This document shows positions 16,609-25,886 of a DNA stretch of 64,000 nucleotides, piece by piece. Position 1 is the stretch's first letter, and each line of letters begins with the position of its first letter. The notes below the pieces were generated by a model. That model did not search any database, was not told where the DNA came from, and saw only the letters and a program-made list of their open reading frames with translations. The position numbers and the translations under genes were made by a program. The DNA lies in contig MGXV01000040.1 in assembly GCA_001801485.1 (NCBI GenBank), positions 37,589 to 101,588 on the forward strand. The letters are read 5' to 3'. The DNA is from Gammaproteobacteria bacterium RIFCSPHIGHO2_12_FULL_37_14 (GTDB taxonomy: Bacteria; Pseudomonadota; Gammaproteobacteria; DSM-16500).

Positions 16609-19443
16609 ATGGAAAAAAAATCTACGGTCGATATTGAAAAAGAATTAATTGCAATTACTCAACAGTTATTAAATGAGTCTGGCCAACCTCATAAAAGAGA
16701 GATTAAATTAAATGCTTCCCTTAGTCGCCATTTAGGAATTGATAGTCTTGCTCGTGCTGAACTGTTTCAACGAATTGAAAAAAAATTTAAAGTAACGATA
16801 CCCGATCAGATATTGGCAGATGCAGACTCGTTAAATGAAGTAATTAACTATCTTACTAATGCTAGTTTAATTGCGAAAAAGATTCCTCGACCAGTAGTGG
16901 CGAACGTGCATGCCGAACGATCACATGTTGATCCTACTCAGATACTGTCTCTCACGGATGTTTTGCTTACCTATGGCGAGAAATCGCCGAACAAAACCCA
17001 TGTTTGTTTTCAAAAAGAAGATTATCAAGAAGAAATTATTACTTATCAGCAATTGCTTGCATCTTCATTGTGTGTGGCACAAGGATTGCGAGAGCGTGGC
17101 TTAAATGAAGGCGAGACTGTGGCGATTATGTTGCCAACGCAGGCAGAATTTTTTTATAGTTTTTTTGGTGTTTTATTTGCGGGCGGTATTCCTGTTCCTA
17201 TTTATCCGCCGTTTCGTGCTCACATGCTAGAAGCTTATACTAAAACAGAAGCACGTATTTTGCGTAATGCTGAAGTTCGAATCTTAATCACTTTCACGCA
17301 AGCAGAAAAGCTAAGTCATTTGTTAAAAGCGTTCATTCCCAGCTTGAAAGAGGTAATCACTGTTGATGCTTTATTGCAATCATCACCACTTGCATCACCT
17401 TTTCGCGCAAAATCGACTAGTTATGCCTTTATTCAATATACTTCAGGCAGTACGAGTGATCCTAAGGGAGTGCTGCTCACCCATGCCAATTTGCTAGCAA
17501 ATATTCGTGCATATGGTAAGGCAATTAACGTTATACCGGAAGATGTGTCAGTGAGCTGGTTGCCACTCTATCATGATATGGGATTAATTGGTTTATGGTT
17601 AGGAAGTTTATATCATGGTATTCCTCTCATTTTAATGACACCTTTTGCATTTTTAAATCATCCGGAGCGATGGTTGTGGGCCATCCATTATCATCGCGGT
17701 ACGCTTTCTGGGGCACCTAATTTTGCCTATGAGTTGTGCATTCGAAAAATTGATCATGCTCTGATTGAAGGATTAGATTTGAGTTCTTGGCGAGTGGCGG
17801 CGAATGGCGCAGAAAAAATTTATCCGCGAACGTTGGAAAAATTTGCTGAAAAATTCTCACCTTATGGATTAAAACGCAATGCAATATTGCCTGTCTATGG
17901 CTTGGCGGAATCAACAGTCAGTTTAACCATTCCACCACTTGGCCGTGAATTTCGAATTGATCGCGTGAATCGTGCTGCTTTTGAAACAGAATCCACCGCT
18001 CTTCCGAGTCAGGATAAGCACGCATTAAGTTTTGTTTCATGCGGATTACCGATTCAAGATCATGAAATTCGAATAGTAGATGATGAAAATAAAATTTTAG
18101 CAGAACGTCACGTCGGTAATTTACAATTTCGTGGTCCTTCTAGCATGCAAGGTTATTATCATAATTCTAAAGCGACTCAAGCAGTTTACCATGAGGGATG
18201 GTGGGACACAGGCGATTTAGCATATTTAGTGGATGGCGAATTATTTATTACTGGACGGCGAAAAGATTTGATTATAAAAGCAGGACGAAATCTTTATCCA
18301 GTTGAAATTGAAGAATTAGTAGGAAGTATTTCTGGTATTCGTCAAGGTTGCGTAACGGCTTTTGGAATAGATACGGATAAGGGAACAGAACAATTAATTG
18401 TTGTCGCCGAAACTCAGGAAAAAAATCGGGCGAAGCGTCAGGTTATTACGCAAGCCATTCAAACTACTATGTCAGAAAATTTGGATATCATTCCCGATAA
18501 TATTGTATTAGTCGCACCGCGAACTGTACCAAAAACATCGAGTGGTAAGTTGCAACGCGCAGCATGCAAGACTATGTACCTAGAAGGAAATTTAGGCAGC
18601 ATGCGTATGCCAGCTTGGATGCAAATCAGTAAACTTGCTTTGCTTTGGTCAGTACGTCAATCTATTTCATTTTTGACAGCATTCATTAAATTTTTTTATA
18701 CCCTTTATGTTGCTATTATCGTAGTGATTGGATTAACACCTGTTTATTTTATTGTTAGGCTAGCATCGCGTGAATTTGCAGCGAAAGTTTGTCGAGTTAG
18801 CGCAAAATGGTTGCGAAGAATTTGTTTCTGCCCTCTGAGAGTCACTGGTTTAGAAAATCTTACTAAAACCTCACCAATTTTATTTGTTGCGAACCATTCG
18901 AGTTATGTGGATTCCTTGATTTTAATAGAAATTTTACCAGCACAAATATGTTTTGTAGGAAAAAAAGAGCTATTAGCCACACCTATTCTACGTACCTTTA
19001 TGCGTAAATTAGGATATCTCTCAGTGGATAGGTTGGATTTATCAAAAGGAATTGACGATACCAAATTAATTGAACAGGCGCTTAATTTGGGCCAGAATGT
19101 CCTTATTTTTCCCGAAGGAACATTTGGCTATGCTTCAGGATTGCGTCCATTTCGTCTAGGAGCTTTTAAAGTTTCTATTGAGACGAAAACGGCTATTTGT
19201 CCAATTGCGTTGCAAGGAACACGAACGATTCTTCGTGCAGGAGAGAAATTATTGAGGCCCAATTCGGTGACGGTGACGATTAGCGATCCTATCATGCCAA
19301 GTGGTAGTGCATGGCAAGATGTGACGCAGCTTCGTCATATCGTTCGTCAGGAGATTGCAAAGCATTGTGGTGAACCATTGTTAGATTTCATTGCTGCTCA
19401 GACAGTCGCACCAAGTCGAGGGAAATCATTTGAAAAATCATAA
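16609..19443 (+). CDS. ACP - fatty-acyl-AMP ligase - acyltransferase fusion protein
   Basis: A three-domain lipid enzyme of about 944 residues. Residues about 1-90 are an acyl carrier domain with the phosphopantetheine serine in LGIDSL (near 46). The next ~550 residues are an adenylating domain of the FAAL type, with the P-loop-like YTSGSTSDPKG near 277-287, VYGLAESTVSLT and the downstream WWDTGDLAY and GRRKDLIIKAGRNLYP. After two hydrophobic stretches comes a PlsC-type acyltransferase with NHSSYVD (near 762) and FPEGTFG (near 834). The likely path is acyl-AMP, then acyl-ACP in cis, then transfer to a lysophospholipid or other acceptor at the membrane. The ATG at 16609 is chosen because AGG lies 6 nt upstream; a GTG at 16594 is an alternative. 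Confidence 0.87.
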   Translation: MEKKSTVDIEKELIAITQQLLNESGQPHKREIKLNASLSRHLGIDSLARAELFQRIEKKFKVTIPDQILADADSLNEVINYLTNASLIAKKIPRPVVANVHAERSHVDPTQILSLTDVLLTYGEKSPNKTHVCFQKEDYQEEIITYQQLLASSLCVAQGLRERGLNEGETVAIMLPTQAEFFYSFFGVLFAGGIPVPIYPPFRAHMLEAYTKTEARILRNAEVRILITFTQAEKLSHLLKAFIPSLKEVITVDALLQSSPLASPFRAKSTSYAFIQYTSGSTSDPKGVLLTHANLLANIRAYGKAINVIPEDVSVSWLPLYHDMGLIGLWLGSLYHGIPLILMTPFAFLNHPERWLWAIHYHRGTLSGAPNFAYELCIRKIDHALIEGLDLSSWRVAANGAEKIYPRTLEKFAEKFSPYGLKRNAILPVYGLAESTVSLTIPPLGREFRIDRVNRAAFETESTALPSQDKHALSFVSCGLPIQDHEIRIVDDENKILAERHVGNLQFRGPSSMQGYYHNSKATQAVYHEGWWDTGDLAYLVDGELFITGRRKDLIIKAGRNLYPVEIEELVGSISGIRQGCVTAFGIDTDKGTEQLIVVAETQEKNRAKRQVITQAIQTTMSENLDIIPDNIVLVAPRTVPKTSSGKLQRAACKTMYLEGNLGSMRMPAWMQISKLALLWSVRQSISFLTAFIKFFYTLYVAIIVVIGLTPVYFIVRLASREFAAKVCRVSAKWLRRICFCPLRVTGLENLTKTSPILFVANHSSYVDSLILIEILPAQICFVGKKELLATPILRTFMRKLGYLSVDRLDLSKGIDDTKLIEQALNLGQNVLIFPEGTFGYASGLRPFRLGAFKVSIETKTAICPIALQGTRTILRAGEKLLRPNSVTVTISDPIMPSGSAWQDVTQLRHIVRQEIAKHCGEPLLDFIAAQTVAPSRGKSFEKS

Positions 19444-20698
19444 AGCTGTGACGACTATCGCTGCTTGGTGTTTGTATGATTGGGCAAGCTCATCTTTTGC
19501 TATTATTGTTACAACCTTTATATTTGCCACTTATTTCACCACTAAAGTGGCCAGTAATCACATCGTTGGTACTTATCAATGGGCGAATGCGACCGCTCTT
19601 GCTGGTATCATCATTGCAATAATTAGTCCGATGTTTGGAGCAATTGCTGATCGTGGTGGCCATCATAAGCGATGGCTGTTTTTTTTCTCGTGGATATGCA
19701 TTATTAGTGCGACATTGCTGTGGTTTTCTTATCCTAATCAACGTTCAGTTTATTTTACGTTAACGTTTGTAGTAATTGGTACAATCGGTTCAGAAGTAGC
19801 ATTAGTATTTTATAATACTTTTCTTATGGTTCTCGCCCCCAAACCTTATATGGGTCGAATTTCTGGATGGGGATGGGGATGTGGGTATCTAGGCGGTATT
19901 TTTGCTTTATTAATTACGCTACTTGTTTTTGTAAAGAACAATGTTTTTTCGCTAGATACGCATACAGCTGCGCAAATTCGAATTTGCGGTCCTTTTGTTG
20001 GATTATGGTATGCGATATTTTCTCTACCATTATTTTTTTTAGTACCAGATATTTCCACTACCTCTCGTCCCTTACTTCAAGCAATACGAGCAGGGTGGAT
20101 AGAACTCATATCGACATTGAAAAAAATTCCTCAAGAAAAAAATATTTTTCTTTTTCTTTTAGCACACATGATTTATACCGATGGTCTCAATACATTATTT
20201 GCATTTGGAGGAATTTACGCGGCAGGTACATATGGCCTGTCCTTTGAGGAAGTATTAATTTTTGGTATCACCATGAATATTACGGCGGGAATTGGCGCCA
20301 TTTCGTTTGCATGGATAGATGATTACTTTAGTTCTAAAAGTACCGTCATCATTTCTCTTATCTGTTTGATTATTTTTGGTATACCCATACTTTTTTTGCA
20401 TGAAAAATATATTTTTTGGGGGGTTGCATTAGTATTGTGTCTGTTTGTTGGACCCGTACAATCGGCTAGTCGCTCCTTGATGGCCCATTTAATTTCAGAT
20501 AAACAAATTTCTACAGAATTGTTTGGTTTATATTCATTATCAGGTAGAATTACTGCCTTCATGGGTCCTTGGTTATTAGGATTAATGACGGTATTATTTA
20601 ATAGCCAACGAGTAGGTATGGCTACGATAATGGTGTTTTTTGTTTTAGGAATGATATTATTGTTACCGGTGCGGGTATTTGATAGTCAAAAGGTATAA
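19430..20698 (+). CDS. MFS transporter, UMF1 (YxiO-like) type
   Basis: Polytopic inner-membrane protein of about 422 residues with roughly 12 hydrophobic segments. The N-terminal AAWCLYDWASSSFAIIVTTFIFATYF is the hallmark of the UMF1 branch of the major facilitator superfamily. The substrate is not predictable. The start is a TTG at 19430, chosen because GAGGGA (19418-19423) sits 6 nt upstream; a longer reading from 19391 would overlap the previous gene by 53 nt. It overlaps the ACP-FAAL-acyltransferase gene by 14 nt, so the two are probably coupled, and export or uptake of a lipid-related compound is one possibility. Confidence 0.86.
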   Translation: MKNHKAVTTIAAWCLYDWASSSFAIIVTTFIFATYFTTKVASNHIVGTYQWANATALAGIIIAIISPMFGAIADRGGHHKRWLFFFSWICIISATLLWFSYPNQRSVYFTLTFVVIGTIGSEVALVFYNTFLMVLAPKPYMGRISGWGWGCGYLGGIFALLITLLVFVKNNVFSLDTHTAAQIRICGPFVGLWYAIFSLPLFFLVPDISTTSRPLLQAIRAGWIELISTLKKIPQEKNIFLFLLAHMIYTDGLNTLFAFGGIYAAGTYGLSFEEVLIFGITMNITAGIGAISFAWIDDYFSSKSTVIISLICLIIFGIPILFLHEKYIFWGVALVLCLFVGPVQSASRSLMAHLISDKQISTELFGLYSLSGRITAFMGPWLLGLMTVLFNSQRVGMATIMVFFVLGMILLLPVRVFDSQKV

Positions 20699-20701
20699 AT
20701 C

Positions 20702-21031
20702 ATGAGTAGTCAAGTTCATGCAATTAGTGATGCATCATTTGAAACGGATGTTATTGAATCTAAACTTCCAGTGGTTGTTGATTTTTGGGCGCAATGGTGC
20801 GGTCCTTGCAAAGCATTAACCCCGATTATTGAAGAAGTAGCATTAAAATATACGGATAAGGTCAAATTTGTAAAATTGAATGTTGATCAAAATCCAACCA
20901 TTCCACCAAAATTTGGTGTTCGCGGTATACCAACTTTAATACTTTTTCAAGATGGACAGGTTAAAGCCACCCAAGTTGGTTTATTGAGTAAAGTGGATTT
21001 AATACAGTTTATCGATAGTCATACGGGATGA
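20702..21031 (+). CDS. trxA: Thioredoxin
   Basis: Cytoplasmic disulfide reductase of 109 residues with the active site WCGPC (Cys33, Cys36), the buried Asp in VVVDFWA and the cis-proline loop GIPTLILF. Length matches E. coli thioredoxin 1. It starts 3 nt after the MFS gene and lies upstream of rho, a trxA-rho adjacency also found in enterobacteria. A 244-nt gap precedes rho. Confidence 0.97.
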   Translation: MSSQVHAISDASFETDVIESKLPVVVDFWAQWCGPCKALTPIIEEVALKYTDKVKFVKLNVDQNPTIPPKFGVRGIPTLILFQDGQVKATQVGLLSKVDLIQFIDSHTG

Positions 21032-21275
21032 TTTTTCTGACGCTGCCACCATCACTATCCATCGGGACTCGGGAGTGATGCTGTTGAGGAGCAGACGCAC
21101 TAGAATTTCTTTCTAATTAATGGTATTTTGAGCAACTAGATAACCCCATTTTTACCTGTTTTACAATATCCATAGTTTTACGGTTATCAGGCGTGTCTCG
21201 ACTTTCGTCACGACACTTCTGGAGATATATCAATTAATCATTAATCAATAAATAATTTTTAGGATTTTAATCATT
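21032..21275 (+). other. rho leader region with a possible short leader ORF
   Basis: This 244-nt gap between trxA and rho contains no recognisable gene. It holds a 12-codon Arg-rich reading frame (ATG 21078, TAA 21114-21116) just after GGGAG, and an imperfect hairpin GTGTC...GACAC near 21193-21216. In E. coli rho is autoregulated by Rho-dependent attenuation in its long leader, so a similar leader control is plausible; the sequence does not prove it. Confidence 0.35.
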
Positions 21276-22529
21276 ATGAATTTAAGTGAGCTCAAACGAA
21301 AAAGTGCAGCGGAATTAGTTACCTTATCCGAGCAATATGGATTAGAAAACATGGCTCGTTCAAGAAAGCAGGATATTATTTTTGCCATTCTAAAAGAACA
21401 TGCTAAGCGTGGTGAAGATATTTATGGTGATGGCGTTCTCGAAATATTGCAAGATGGTTTTGGTTTTTTGCGTTCAGCCGAGGGCTCGTATTTAGCTGGT
21501 CCTGATGATATTTATGTCTCTCCTAGTCAAATTCGTCGTTTTAATTTACGTACTGGCGATACCATTTCTGGCAAAATTCGTCCTCCTAAAGAAGGGGAAC
21601 GTTATTTTGCACTCTTAAAGGTAGACGAAATTAACTTTGAAGCGCCAGAAAATGCGAAAAACAAAGTTTTATTTGAAAATCTTACTCCATTATTTCCTGA
21701 AGAACGGCTTAAGATGGAATTGGGCAATGGTAGTACCGAAGATATTACTGCACGCGTAATTGATTTAATCGCACCTTTTGGTAAAGGCCAACGAGGTTTG
21801 ATTGTCTCGCCTCCCAAAGCTGGTAAAACCATGATGCTGCAAAATATTGCGCATTCTGTTGCGCATAATCATCCTGAATGTTATTTGATTGTTTTGTTGA
21901 TTGATGAGCGTCCAGAAGAAGTCACTGAAATGTCGCGCTCAGTCAAAGGTGAGGTAATTGCCAGCACATTTGATGAGCCAGCTAACCGACATGTACAAGT
22001 AGCAGAAATGGTGATTGAAAAAGCCAAACGCTTAGTAGAACACAAACGCGATGTTGTGATTCTGCTTGATTCAATTACTCGTCTTGCTCGCGCTTATAAT
22101 ACCGTGGTACCTGCTTCTGGTAAGGTTTTAACTGGTGGTGTAGATTCCAATGCATTACAACGTCCCAAGCGTTTTTTTGGTGCCGCACGTAATATTGAAG
22201 AAGGTGGTAGTTTGACAATTATTGCAACCGCCTTGGTCGAAACTGGCTCTAAAATGGATGATGTCATTTACGAAGAGTTTAAAGGAACCGGTAACATGGA
22301 AATACATTTGGATAGACGTATTGCTGACAGGCGAATTTATCCTTCCATGAGTATGCGCAGCGGTACACGACGCGATGAGAAATTTGTTAATAAAGAAGAC
22401 TTACAGAAAATGTGGATTCTCCGTAAGCTATTACTACCCATGGAAGATGGCGCAATTGAATTCCTGATTGATAAAATGAAAGATACAAAGACTAATCATG
22501 AATTCTTTGATGCAATGAAAAAGTTTTAA
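21276..22529 (+). CDS. rho: Transcription termination factor Rho
   Basis: Hexameric RNA-dependent helicase of 417 residues (419 in E. coli). The N-terminal Rho_N helical domain ([23 protein letters not shown]) is followed by the cold-shock RNA-binding domain with DGFGFLRS and [19 protein letters not shown]. The ATPase core then has Walker [12 protein letters not shown], Walker [18 protein letters not shown] and the C-terminal [15 protein letters not shown]. All key elements are intact. The leader of 244 nt may carry attenuation control. Confidence 0.98.
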   Translation: MNLSELKRKSAAELVTLSEQYGLENMARSRKQDIIFAILKEHAKRGEDIYGDGVLEILQDGFGFLRSAEGSYLAGPDDIYVSPSQIRRFNLRTGDTISGKIRPPKEGERYFALLKVDEINFEAPENAKNKVLFENLTPLFPEERLKMELGNGSTEDITARVIDLIAPFGKGQRGLIVSPPKAGKTMMLQNIAHSVAHNHPECYLIVLLIDERPEEVTEMSRSVKGEVIASTFDEPANRHVQVAEMVIEKAKRLVEHKRDVVILLDSITRLARAYNTVVPASGKVLTGGVDSNALQRPKRFFGAARNIEEGGSLTIIATALVETGSKMDDVIYEEFKGTGNMEIHLDRRIADRRIYPSMSMRSGTRRDEKFVNKEDLQKMWILRKLLLPMEDGAIEFLIDKMKDTKTNHEFFDAMKKF

Positions 22530-22541
22530 TTTAGTTTTCTA

Positions 22542-23018
22542 ATGCACTATTGGTTATTCAAATCAGAACCCACGACATTTAGCATTGATGATTTAAATCG
22601 TCGCCCCAAACAGACTGAGCCTTGGAATGGCGTGCGTAATTATCAAGTGCGAAATATGCTGCGCGATAATATCAAGCCGGGTGATTTGGCTTTTTTTTAT
22701 CATTCCAGTTGTCAGCCACCAGGTATAGTAGGAATAATGGAAATAGTTACAGCAGCCTATGCGGATCTATCTGCATTGGATCCACAATCAGCCTACTACG
22801 ACCCACAAAGCACAGCTGATCATCCGCGTTGGTTGATGGTAGATGTGAAACTAGTGCGAAAATTTTCACAACTTATTCCATTGAATGAAATAAAAAAACA
22901 ACCAAAGCTTAAAAATATGTTAATTCTTCGCAAAGGTAATCGCCTTTCTATTACGCCTGTTACCAAAGAGGAATGGGATACCATTATAAAAATCCATGAC
23001 CTGTTGACATGTTGCTAG
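22542..23018 (+). CDS. EVE domain protein
   Basis: A 158-residue protein that is nearly all EVE domain (PUA-like fold), with the signatures YWLFKSEP at the start, WNGVRNYQVRNMLRD, and GDLAFFYHSS. EVE domains are thought to bind modified nucleic-acid bases; the exact role of bacterial stand-alone members is unsettled. It lies 12 nt after rho and is probably co-transcribed with it. Confidence 0.92.
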   Translation: MHYWLFKSEPTTFSIDDLNRRPKQTEPWNGVRNYQVRNMLRDNIKPGDLAFFYHSSCQPPGIVGIMEIVTAAYADLSALDPQSAYYDPQSTADHPRWLMVDVKLVRKFSQLIPLNEIKKQPKLKNMLILRKGNRLSITPVTKEEWDTIIKIHDLLTCC

Positions 23019-23092
23019 ACTGAGATGTCAATCAACAATTTTATCGTTCTCATCGTAGAAATGTTAACAAGGCCATAGTCGGAGAAATAAAA

Positions 23093-25072
23093 ATGATGAT
23101 TCGCGATGTCACTATGCCAGAAGTTTCTTTAAAAGATCAATCTGCCATAATAAAGACAAGTATTAGTATACTGCACGATGTTCTCGAACCCATCTTGAAA
23201 AAGCATCAACAGTATTCGGAGTTTGAAAAAACATGCCATGCTACTTTTTTGATAGTCACATCTAAAATAATAAAAGAATTATTTGAACGGCGTTTTTCTC
23301 CAGATGCAATTGCTAGGATTAAAGAGATATTAGTTTGTAAAAGCACAGAAGCTATTTTAGAAAGATGTAATGAACAAATGATTCAAGATATGTTGAGTAA
23401 CACTGAAGAATTCAGCTTGGTGCTTCAAAAAAAAGAGCAATGGTTTCATTTAGCTCATTTTCCTTTAGCTTCTTTAAGATTGATTATCAAGCAGGCATTA
23501 CAGGATCCACTGATTTGCGAACGGATTTTCGTTAAACTATTACAATTTACTATATTTCAACTTCGTCTTAATGAAAGACATCCCCATCTGACGCAACTTG
23601 AAATCTTAAATAAGATTTTGACAGATTCTAACCAGTTCGTTTCATTCATTATCGACTGTCTTAAATATAGCAATCAGCTTGGGGGATTAAATAGCGATCT
23701 TAATTCGACGACATGGAATATTTTATCAAGTTTATTTAATAATGTGAGTAAACGTATACTTATTTCTGTCAATGGAATTTCTAGTGAATCAGTCGTGTTG
23801 ATGGCTCCAGCAATGCTTGCGATTGCAGCAAAGTGGCTTCCCGAAAATTGTGTTAGACAGCTGATACCAAGCCATCTTGGAAATGATTTGTTCAAGAAAA
23901 TATGCAATGAAGTGATGCAATTTTGGACGCAATCTTGTCCGGAAATTATTCCTGTCTTTCTGAATTTAGGTATTCATCCCGATGCAAGAAGTATCAAAAA
24001 TCAACCGACTTTATTATGCAGAATAATGGCGACAAGAACACAGGAAGCGATCTTGTTTGAGGGAACAGCCGCTTTTCGTACGCATACAATGTGGCGGTAT
24101 ATTTCTACTTTATTAAGCTATGGTGCTAATCCAAGCTGTAATGTAATTTTCCAAATGGATATGGGCATGGGTGTGGGGATAGTTTCTTTAATTGAAATGC
24201 TGATGAAATCTGCTTCCATGAGTACGTATAGTTGGAAAGGTTGCTCAGCTCACAATATTGATATTGTTTTAAACTTGATGCAGTATGGCGCAAAAAAAAC
24301 GGTTACTAATAGAGATGGTCAAAATATATTAGAAATTATTTATGAAAAATATCCTGGAATAAAAGATTATATGCGATTACAAGGAATTGCTGATAAAAAT
24401 TTACATCATGTTGGATTTGTTTTAAATAGAATAAATATCGCTTGTTTGCGTAGAGAGATTCAGTATGTCTCTTCTGTTGTTCGTCAACAACAAGGTCATT
24501 ATTTAAATCTATTAATTATGCTAGCAAATGAGAGAAATACTAATCATTCTACTAAGTCGATTTTAAATCGATTGCCCCTTGATATTTTGTTGTATATTCT
24601 GAGCTATTTAGATTTTGATGCCATGAAAAAAACACCACTAGAAGGATATCTGCTTGCTAAAACAGTTTTCTCTTCTCATGAAAAAATCAAGGAAATGCTG
24701 CGAACCTTTGGTGGAGTGAGTGTGTTTCAGCGATCTGATCATCCTCAATTCTCCTTTTTCAAATCAGCGAATGCTTTAGCAAAAGATTATTATCAGGTAA
24801 AAAGTCAGGTTGAAAACAAAAACAAATTTCATCACTCATTCTCTTTATTGGATACAGTTAAACGCAAGCTCAAACCGCAAAAGACTGTACCCGAACGACA
24901 GACAACGCTCATTTTGTCAAAAAAAAATAATTTAAATCAATTTGAAATATTTGCTAGTGCCCAAATCGAATACCAATTATCTTTTTACAAAAAGCCAGCT
25001 TCCAAAGCATTACTGCTTACTAGCGTGGATGACCTACCGCTTGAAATTCATCAACGGTCACGCCCTCACTAA
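23093..25072 (+). CDS. Large F-box-like protein with ankyrin-like segments, candidate host-directed effector
   Basis: A 659-residue protein with no signal peptide or clear membrane segment. Residues about 491-510 (LNRLPLDILLYILSYLDF) match the F-box pattern LPxxILxxILSYLDxxD, a eukaryotic motif that recruits SKP1-cullin ubiquitin ligases. Residues about 333-350 (TMWRYISTLLSYGANPSCN) and 388-420 (NIDIVLNLMQYGAKKTVTN, then DGQNILEII) look like degenerate ankyrin repeats. The N-terminal ~280 residues are helical and unrecognised. A GGAG ribosome site lies 8 nt before the ATG at 23093. F-box proteins in bacteria are mostly type IV secreted effectors of Legionella/Coxiella relatives, so an effector role is likely but inferred. 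Confidence 0.75.
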   Translation: MMIRDVTMPEVSLKDQSAIIKTSISILHDVLEPILKKHQQYSEFEKTCHATFLIVTSKIIKELFERRFSPDAIARIKEILVCKSTEAILERCNEQMIQDMLSNTEEFSLVLQKKEQWFHLAHFPLASLRLIIKQALQDPLICERIFVKLLQFTIFQLRLNERHPHLTQLEILNKILTDSNQFVSFIIDCLKYSNQLGGLNSDLNSTTWNILSSLFNNVSKRILISVNGISSESVVLMAPAMLAIAAKWLPENCVRQLIPSHLGNDLFKKICNEVMQFWTQSCPEIIPVFLNLGIHPDARSIKNQPTLLCRIMATRTQEAILFEGTAAFRTHTMWRYISTLLSYGANPSCNVIFQMDMGMGVGIVSLIEMLMKSASMSTYSWKGCSAHNIDIVLNLMQYGAKKTVTNRDGQNILEIIYEKYPGIKDYMRLQGIADKNLHHVGFVLNRINIACLRREIQYVSSVVRQQQGHYLNLLIMLANERNTNHSTKSILNRLPLDILLYILSYLDFDAMKKTPLEGYLLAKTVFSSHEKIKEMLRTFGGVSVFQRSDHPQFSFFKSANALAKDYYQVKSQVENKNKFHHSFSLLDTVKRKLKPQKTVPERQTTLILSKKNNLNQFEIFASAQIEYQLSFYKKPASKALLLTSVDDLPLEIHQRSRPH

Positions 25073-25137
25073 CAACGCACCTCGCAGCTGAACATTTTCG
25101 CTAGTTAAATATAACCTCATAAACGATTACTGAAATC

Positions 25138-25719
25138 CTAAGATGTCATCAGATCATTAAAATGTTTTCTACATAAAGAGATATAACGTTCATTGCCGCC
25201 GATGACAATTTGATCGCCTGTTTTGATGGTGCGGCCATTGCTATCCACTCGCGCATTCATGATAGCTTTACGTCCACAATGACAAATTGTTTTAATCTCA
25301 ATCAAATTATCTGCCCAAATTAATAAGTATTGGCTGCCGGGAAATGGCTCGCCGCGAAAATCGCTACGCAATCCATAAGCTAAAATAGGTATATTCAATT
25401 GATCGACAATATGAGTTAATTCAGTCACTTGTTTCTTTGTTAAAAATTGTGCCTCATCAATTAACACGCATTTTAATGTTGGCTGGGAATGAATTTGATT
25501 TTTAGTATATTGAAAGAAATCGAAATTTTTGTCGAATGAAAGCGCATCGGCATGTAAACCAATTCTAGAATGAATTTGTCCTATCTCATAGCGGTTATCA
25601 ATGACTGGTGTAAAGAGTAAAGTATCCATCCCTTTTTCTTGATAATTATAAGAGGATTGCAGCAACACGGTTGTTTTCCCAGCATTCATTGCGGAATAAT
25701 AAAAATAAAGTTTTGCCAT
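25138..25719 (-). CDS. tdk: Thymidine kinase
   Basis: Phosphorylates thymidine to dTMP with ATP (salvage). The 193-residue type II kinase has Walker [21 protein letters not shown], Walker B-like [10 protein letters not shown], the lasso/zinc pieces [14 protein letters not shown] and SLCRKHF, and the thymidine-loop GGNERY. Length matches E. coli Tdk (205) minus a short tail. It stands alone between two accessory effector-like genes. It complements the nucleoside catabolism genes at 52061-56332. Confidence 0.95.
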   Translation of the reverse strand: MAKLYFYYSAMNAGKTTVLLQSSYNYQEKGMDTLLFTPVIDNRYEIGQIHSRIGLHADALSFDKNFDFFQYTKNQIHSQPTLKCVLIDEAQFLTKKQVTELTHIVDQLNIPILAYGLRSDFRGEPFPGSQYLLIWADNLIEIKTICHCGRKAIMNARVDSNGRTIKTGDQIVIGGNERYISLCRKHFNDLMTS

Positions 25720-25814
25720 GAGAGTTTTCCTTTTTAATCCACTTTATAACGTGCTTTTGTCAAGCTTGCATCTATTTTTTGAAGGGTGGGTAAGAAAACC
25801 GTGATTAGCATGAG

Positions 25815-25844
25815 TTGACATGACTTAAGCTTTTGTCCAAGATA
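25815..25844 (+). promoter_or_regulatory. Possible promoter of the coiled-coil protein gene
   Basis: A consensus-like -35 TTGACA (25815-25820) is followed 18 bp later by AAGATA (25839-25844), a moderate -10. It lies 40-70 nt before the likely start of the coiled-coil gene. Only the -35 is convincing. Confidence 0.3.
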
Positions 25845-25886
25845 GGGAGAGCACATCCGTTGCTGATCATCAGCGATTGAATAGTA

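Noticed and set aside
19867..20247. 126-codon plus-strand frame rich in Cys/Tyr/Phe
   Set aside because: Shifted frame within the UMF1-type transporter gene; composition is that of an out-of-frame reading of membrane helices.
21040..21085. CATCACT/AGTGATG inverted repeat after trxA considered as a terminator
   Set aside because: No U-tract follows the stem and the loop is long; not a convincing rho-independent terminator.
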